Source of the DNA: an uncultured Lachnospiraceae bacterium
GTDB taxonomy: Bacteria; Bacillota; Clostridia; Lachnospirales; Lachnospiraceae
NCBI GenBank assembly: GCA_902803245.1
Contig: CADCPJ010000162.1
Location: forward strand, 1-10,084
Length of the DNA stretch: 10,084 bases
Direction: 5' to 3'
Shown: positions 7,190 to 10,084 of the stretch, in pieces
Layout: every line of letters begins with the position of its first letter
Numbering within the stretch: the stretch's first letter is position 1
Notes under the pieces: generated by a model
Database searches by the model: none
The model's input: the letters and a program-made list of their open reading frames with translations, nothing else
What the model was told of the DNA's origin: nothing
Made by a program: the position numbers and the translations under genes

Positions 7190-8604
7190 CCGACGATCTC
7201 CTCCCCGGCGGCGATGTAAGGAGCTTCCACACTTCGGAAGTCCTCCTCGTCCCCTTCATCGAAGTCAAAATCGTCCTCTTCCGTCCATTCCTCATCGTCC
7301 ACCCACTCCTCGTCGGACCACTCGTCCTCCTCGTCATTCGAATCGGCCGGGCTGCCGTCGCTGTAGAAGTCCTCGTCTCCTCCCGTCGTCTCAAACGCGT
7401 CGAGGTTGTTCTCCGTGACGGCCATGCCTTCCTTCAAGCTGTCCGAAGGCACTGCGATGAAGTCGTCCGCCGTGAGGCCGCTCTCTATGACGTACACGTC
7501 GTCCGCCTCAGTGTACTCGCCGAGCGTCACCGGGAGCTTCGCGAGTACGCGGTTCTTTTCTCCCCACACCCAGGGATTCCCGTCCTTGTCATTGATAAAT
7601 GACGCAGAGATCCGGATCTGCCCGGTGCCGGTCTCTTCTCCGAAGTTCTCGGTCATATAGACGTGCTGTCCGACCATGAGTCCCTCAAGCCCGTCGATGT
7701 TCACATAGAACGGGTACTTGGAGGTATTCATCATTCCCCCGTCGTCATCTTCGCTGTAATAATTGTTGGAGGTCTGTGATTTTCCGGGGGACTTGTAGTC
7801 CACGTCGCTCACCACGCCGTACCACACCATCGAGTCGTCCACCCGCGAGTGTATGATCATCTGCTTCCCGGCCGTGATCTGTGAGATATTCGTCTCATCG
7901 ATCGTTCCCTTGATGCGGTAGTTGTCGATCTCCACCAGCTTGATAAATGCTTCCCCGCCCGATCCGTCGTCATCCACGTCAAAGGAATCGAAGGCATCCA
8001 CGTCGTCGTCATCCGCTCCGTATTCCGTCAGGCTCACGTCGGCCTGGCCGGCCTTCTCGATCCTTCCGTCAAACGGGGCCGTCACATCCAGGTTCTTCGT
8101 GGCCTCCTTCAGCTTCAGGATCTCCTTCTCCTTGAGCCCGATGTTGTAATTCGTCTCGCGGATCTCCGTGTCTGTCTCCTGGATCTTCAGCGTGTAGTCC
8201 AGCTGGTCCTCCTGCTTCGCTTTCTGCTTGTCCGCTTCGAGCTGCTTCTTCTCCTCCTCCTTGGAGATGAGGGCGTTCTTTTGTTCCTCGAGCTCCAGCT
8301 CCGCCTTCTCGAGGCTGTTCTGGGCCTGCTCGGCGTCATATGTGAAGAGCTTGTCGCCTTCCTTGACGATGTCTCCCTTCTTCACATAGACCTTTCCCAC
8401 CTTCTTGCTGCTGTCCTTCTTGATATTTGCCTCGCTGCCCGTGCTGACAATCCCCGCAAATACCTGGGATTCCATGACGTCCGTCAGCCCCGAGAGCATA
8501 GCCACCGACTGCACGGGAACCGTGCTCTCGCTCTGGGCGCCGCAGCCCGTGACGAGCCCCGCCGCTATTGCGGCAGCCATGAACAGTATCAGCGTCTTGC
8601 GCAT
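7186..8604 (-). CDS. Lipoprotein HlyD/MacA-family adaptor with acidic tail (YknX-like)
   Basis: 472 aa. The start at 8604 is chosen over the longer frame to 8703 because it has AGGAG 7 nt upstream and gives a perfect lipoprotein signal: MRKTLILFMAAAIAAG then lipobox LVTGC with lipidated C21. A lipoyl half-motif (VGKVYVKKGDIVKEGDKLF, 69-87) leads into a clean Glu/Lys-rich coiled-coil hairpin (about 92-170). The second lipoyl half begins at LDVTAPFDGRI (172-182) and is interrupted by an acidic loop (194-218, with DVDDDG). The beta-barrel is about 219-320, and the membrane-proximal region contains FINDKDGNPWVWG and VIESGLTADDFIAV. Residues 410-457 are an acidic tail with regularly spaced tryptophans (W429, W434, W440). 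The protein should be anchored on the outer face of the membrane and bind the permease. It is the first gene of the exporter operon and overlaps the ATPase start. Confidence 0.92.
   Translation of the reverse strand: MRKTLILFMAAAIAAGLVTGCGAQSESTVPVQSVAMLSGLTDVMESQVFAGIVSTGSEANIKKDSSKKVGKVYVKKGDIVKEGDKLFTYDAEQAQNSLEKAELELEEQKNALISKEEEKKQLEADKQKAKQEDQLDYTLKIQETDTEIRETNYNIGLKEKEILKLKEATKNLDVTAPFDGRIEKAGQADVSLTEYGADDDDVDAFDSFDVDDDGSGGEAFIKLVEIDNYRIKGTIDETNISQITAGKQMIIHSRVDDSMVWYGVVSDVDYKSPGKSQTSNNYYSEDDDGGMMNTSKYPFYVNIDGLEGLMVGQHVYMTENFGEETGTGQIRISASFINDKDGNPWVWGEKNRVLAKLPVTLGEYTEADDVYVIESGLTADDFIAVPSDSLKEGMAVTENNLDAFETTGGDEDFYSDGSPADSNDEEDEWSDEEWVDDEEWTEEDDFDFDEGDEEDFRSVEAPYIAAGEEIVG
7198..7206 (-). 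promoter_or_regulatory. Ribosome binding site of the ABC ATPase gene
   Basis: The minus strand reads GGGGAGGAG with 8 nt to the ATG at 7189. It lies inside the 3' end of the upstream adaptor gene, consistent with coupled translation. Confidence 0.8.
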
Positions 8605-8611
8605 GAACAAA

Positions 8612-8619
8612 CTCCTCGC
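8612..8619 (-). promoter_or_regulatory. Ribosome binding site deciding the start of the lipoprotein adaptor
   Basis: The minus strand reads GCGAGGAG, 7 nt before the ATG at 8604. The upstream alternative at 8703 has no comparable site and would bury the lipoprotein signal behind 33 residues. Confidence 0.8.
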
Positions 8620-8643
8620 TTTATCAAAATGATATTGCCCTAA

Positions 8644-8684
8644 AGTATATCCCCAAATTATGTTGGTTCTGTGAATCCGTCCAA
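8644..8684 (-). promoter_or_regulatory. Candidate promoter of the exporter operon
   Basis: On the minus strand there is a -10-like TATACT (8644-8649) that would start transcription about 33 nt before the lipoprotein gene, but no good -35 at 16-18 nt. A second possibility is TTGGAC (8679-8684), 16 nt, CATAAT (8657-8662). Both are imperfect, so the promoter may be activator-dependent or misplaced. Confidence 0.35.
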
Positions 8685-8773
8685 GATCCGTTCCCCCTGG
8701 CAAAGAGCCGTCTGCTTATGTTCAAGGGAGCTGCACTTAAAACACCTGAAGCAGCCGGATGTACAACCGAAGA

Positions 8774-8802
8774 TTGAGATATTTATTCAATTATGTTATA
8801 CT
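8774..8802 (+). promoter_or_regulatory. Sigma-A-type promoter of the degV-family gene, with extended -10
   Basis: -35 TTGAGA (8774-8779), a 17-nt spacer, and -10 TATACT (8797-8802). A TG dinucleotide one base before the -10 (8794-8795) makes it an extended -10. Transcription would start near 8809, giving a leader of about 78 nt. The spacing and match are the best in the window. Confidence 0.7.
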
Positions 8803-8870
8803 ATTTTTCACCTGCTTACAGCCGCCCGCAAAAAATCGGCGTGGCATTTCGCAAAAGATATCGCAATCCA

Positions 8871-8875
8871 AAGGA
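8871..8875 (+). promoter_or_regulatory. Ribosome binding site of the degV-family gene
   Basis: AAGGA with 11 nt to the ATG at 8887. It supports this start rather than the in-frame upstream ATG at 8671, which lies before the promoter and adds 72 residues unlike the family. Confidence 0.6.
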
Positions 8876-8886
8876 CTTATGACAGT

Positions 8887-9777
8887 ATGAAAATTGCAGT
8901 AATCACAGATACCAACAGCGGCATGACTCCCTCCGACGCGGAAAGTCACGGCATCTATCTGCAGCCCATGCCCGTCATCATAGACGGCAAGGAATACCGC
9001 GAGGGCGAGAATCTCGACGACGAGCTCTTCTACTCCCTGCTTGCTGACGGCGCCGATATTCACACCTCCCAGCCCTCCGCCGGCGATGTGCTCGACCTGT
9101 GGAAGGATCTCCTTAAGGACTACGATCAGATCATACACATCCCGATGTCGAGCGGCCTGTCCGGAACATGCCAGAGCGCCATGCTCTACGCCCAGGAATT
9201 TGACGGCTGCGTTCACGTCGTAGACAATCAGAGAATCTCCGTCACGCAGAGGCAGTCCGCGCTTGACGCCGCAGCCATGGTGAAGGCAGGCATGGACGGC
9301 GCAGCCATCAAGGCCCGCCTTGAAGAGACCCGCTTTGATTCCCATATCTACATCACGGTGGACACCCTGAAGTACCTCAAAAAAGGAGGCAGGGTCACTC
9401 CCGCCGCGGCCATGATCGCCGGCGTCCTCAACATCAAGCCGGTTCTCCAGATCCAGGGCGACAAGCTGGACGCCTTCTCAAAGTGCCGCGGAATCAGGCA
9501 CGCGAAAAAGATCATGACGGAAGCTGTGGCAGAAGGAATCGAGAACGAGTTCGGGGGCATCGCTTACACAGACGCTCCCGGCGCATGGATCGGCCTCGCC
9601 CACACCCGCAACGAGGAGGCCGCGGAGGCCTTCCGCAAAGAAACAGAGGCTTCTTTCCCAGGTTTTGACGTCCACGTGGACCGCCTCCCCATCAGCATCG
9701 CCTGCCACATCGGGCCCGGCTCCCTCGCGCTTACTTGCACGAAGGTGCTTCCGGAGGGGGTACAGTATAATCGTTAG
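8887..9777 (+). CDS. DegV family fatty-acid-binding protein
   Basis: 296 aa, within the family's usual 280-300. The start at 8887 gives the classic N-terminus MKIAVITDTNSGM. DegV hallmarks follow in order: PVIIDGKEYREG (30-40), TSQPS (60-64) and MSSGLSGT (87-94), which hold residues that contact the fatty-acid carboxylate in FakB, then VVDNQRIS (111-118), TLKYLKKGGRV (160-170), GVLNIKPVLQI (179-189) and the C-terminal HIGPGSLAL (274-282). FakB proteins present a bound fatty acid to the kinase FakA for phosphorylation and entry into phospholipid synthesis. No fakA partner is in the window, so whether this copy works with FakA is inference. The gene is transcribed divergently from the exporter and has its own promoter. 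No convincing terminator follows; a repeat-rich stretch lies downstream. Confidence 0.93.
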   Translation: MKIAVITDTNSGMTPSDAESHGIYLQPMPVIIDGKEYREGENLDDELFYSLLADGADIHTSQPSAGDVLDLWKDLLKDYDQIIHIPMSSGLSGTCQSAMLYAQEFDGCVHVVDNQRISVTQRQSALDAAAMVKAGMDGAAIKARLEETRFDSHIYITVDTLKYLKKGGRVTPAAAMIAGVLNIKPVLQIQGDKLDAFSKCRGIRHAKKIMTEAVAEGIENEFGGIAYTDAPGAWIGLAHTRNEEAAEAFRKETEASFPGFDVHVDRLPISIACHIGPGSLALTCTKVLPEGVQYNR

Positions 9778-9806
9778 TCACTCCGCGCATTGTTCCTGCC
9801 GCATTC

Positions 9807-9832
9807 GTGAACGGATTATCAAAAGCAGACAG
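9807..9832 (+). repeat. 26-bp direct repeat, copy 1
   Basis: Begins GTGAACGGATT and ends AGCAGACAG; identical to copies 2 and 3. It is preceded by a block (9784-9806) shared with copy 3, and followed by GAATAGCCTTTT, nearly matching the tail of copy 2. Confidence 0.95.
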
Positions 9833-9844
9833 GAATAGCCTTTT

Positions 9845-9870
9845 GTGAACGGATTATCAAAAGCAGACAG
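9845..9870 (+). repeat. 26-bp direct repeat, copy 2
   Basis: Identical 26-bp core, 38 nt start to start from copy 1. It lacks the upstream block of copies 1 and 3 but shares the downstream AATAGCCTTT with copy 1. Confidence 0.95.
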
Positions 9871-9927
9871 AAATAGCCTTTAAATGAAATATCACGCGGC
9901 TGGGCACGCATTACTCCTCCCGCACTT

Positions 9928-9953
9928 GTGAACGGATTATCAAAAGCAGACAG
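9928..9953 (+). repeat. 26-bp direct repeat, copy 3
   Basis: Identical 26-bp core, 83 nt from copy 2. The preceding 23 bases (9905-9927) match the block before copy 1 at most positions (CGCATT, TCCT, CCGCA shared). The downstream tail differs. Confidence 0.95.
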
Positions 9954-10010
9954 AAAAACAATTGCATAGTGTATTCAGACATCTGCACAAGCTTAGTATA
10001 TCTTAGCTCG

Positions 10011-10084
10011 TTGGAAATTGCGTTATTCAGCCGAAAATGCATTCAACCATGCATTTTCGAATGAATGGTTTTAGCAATTTTCAA
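10011..10084. repeat. Interrupted palindrome of about 74 bp reaching the window edge
   Basis: Outer arms TTGGAAATTGC (10011-10021) and GCAATTTTCAA (10074-10084) pair over 11 positions with one G-U. Inner arms CGAAAATGCAT (10032-10042) and ATGCATTTTCG (10049-10059) pair perfectly over 11 bp around a 6-nt loop. An alternative stem AACCAT (10045-10050) with ATGGTT (10065-10070) overlaps the inner arm. It may extend past the window. It could be a structured RNA, a terminator-like hairpin or a short mobile-element end. Confidence 0.75.

Larger units (their letters stand above)
9778..10084. other. Gene-free, repeat-rich intergenic stretch
   Basis: 307 bases after the degV-family gene with no supported coding region on either strand. 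The first 175 bases hold three direct repeats, some with shared flanks. The last 130 bases are visibly AT-rich compared with the genes and end in an interrupted palindrome. A weak plus-strand promoter-like pair, TTCAGA (9974-9979), 17 nt, TATATC (9997-10002), would start just before the palindrome, but the match is poor. Confidence 0.7.

Noticed and set aside
6548..7219. Plus-strand open frame of 223 codons opposite the ABC ATPase gene
   Set aside because: The ATPase on the minus strand has every catalytic motif; the antisense frame has none of its own.
8605..8703. 33-residue N-terminal extension of the lipoprotein adaptor
   Set aside because: It has no ribosome binding site, spans the likely promoter, and would hide a perfect lipoprotein signal that starts at 8604.
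8671..8886. 72-residue N-terminal extension of the DegV-family protein
   Set aside because: It lies across the strong promoter, is not DegV-like, and the family N-terminus begins exactly at 8887.
8879..8890. Tiny upstream frame ATG ACA GTA TGA overlapping the DegV-family start in ATGA
   Set aside because: The AAGGA is only 3 nt from its ATG, too close for good initiation, so it is probably chance.
9821..9844. Terminator of the DegV-family gene formed by AAAAG and CTTTT inside repeat 1
   Set aside because: The stem is only 5 AT-rich pairs with a 14-nt loop, is weaker around copy 2 and absent around copy 3.
9807..9953. CRISPR array
   Set aside because: Only three repeats, with gaps of 12 and 57 bases, shared flanks instead of unique spacers, and no cas gene nearby.

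Overview
The window looks like chromosomal DNA of a GC-rich, low-diderm Gram-positive anaerobe, most likely a Clostridia/Lachnospiraceae-type Firmicute. The evidence is a DegV-family gene, a NusG domain II lipid-anchored-type small protein, Lachnospiraceae-style Ig-like (BIG2-type) surface domain, a YknXYZ/MacAB-like exporter with acidic adaptors, and strong AGGAGG-type ribosome binding sites. This taxonomic reading is inference; no rRNA or tRNA gene is present.

Layout. Seven genes lie head to tail on the minus strand, reading from about 8650 down to 92. The order is lipoprotein adaptor (8604-7186), ABC ATPase (7189-6509), a very large second adaptor (6506-4314), MacB/FtsX-type permease (4280-3018), class I DAHP synthase (2989-1961), NusG domain II protein (1964-1503) and a secreted Ig-like plus beta-helix protein (1435-92). 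The first four are tightly packed (4-nt overlap, 2-nt gap, 33-nt gap) and clearly form one export system. The DAHP synthase follows after 28 nt and overlaps the NusG domain II gene, so a six- or seven-gene transcript is possible. On the plus strand, a DegV-family fatty-acid-binding protein gene (8887-9777) diverges from the exporter, with a well-formed sigma-A-type promoter at 8774-8802.

The last 307 bases (9778-10084) carry no gene. They hold three exact copies of a 26-bp direct repeat, two of them with a longer shared upstream block, followed by an AT-rich interrupted palindrome that runs to the window edge.

How the genes work together. The ATPase and permease would form the membrane motor, and the two adaptors (one lipid-anchored, one anchored by an N-terminal membrane helix) would form an extracytoplasmic conduit or substrate-binding assembly. 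Two features stand out: there are two adaptors in one operon, and both carry acidic, aromatic-spiced low-complexity segments. In the second adaptor, about 350 residues are inserted where the alpha-helical hairpin tip should be. The substrate cannot be told from the sequence. The DAHP synthase (shikimate pathway entry) has no evident functional link to export.
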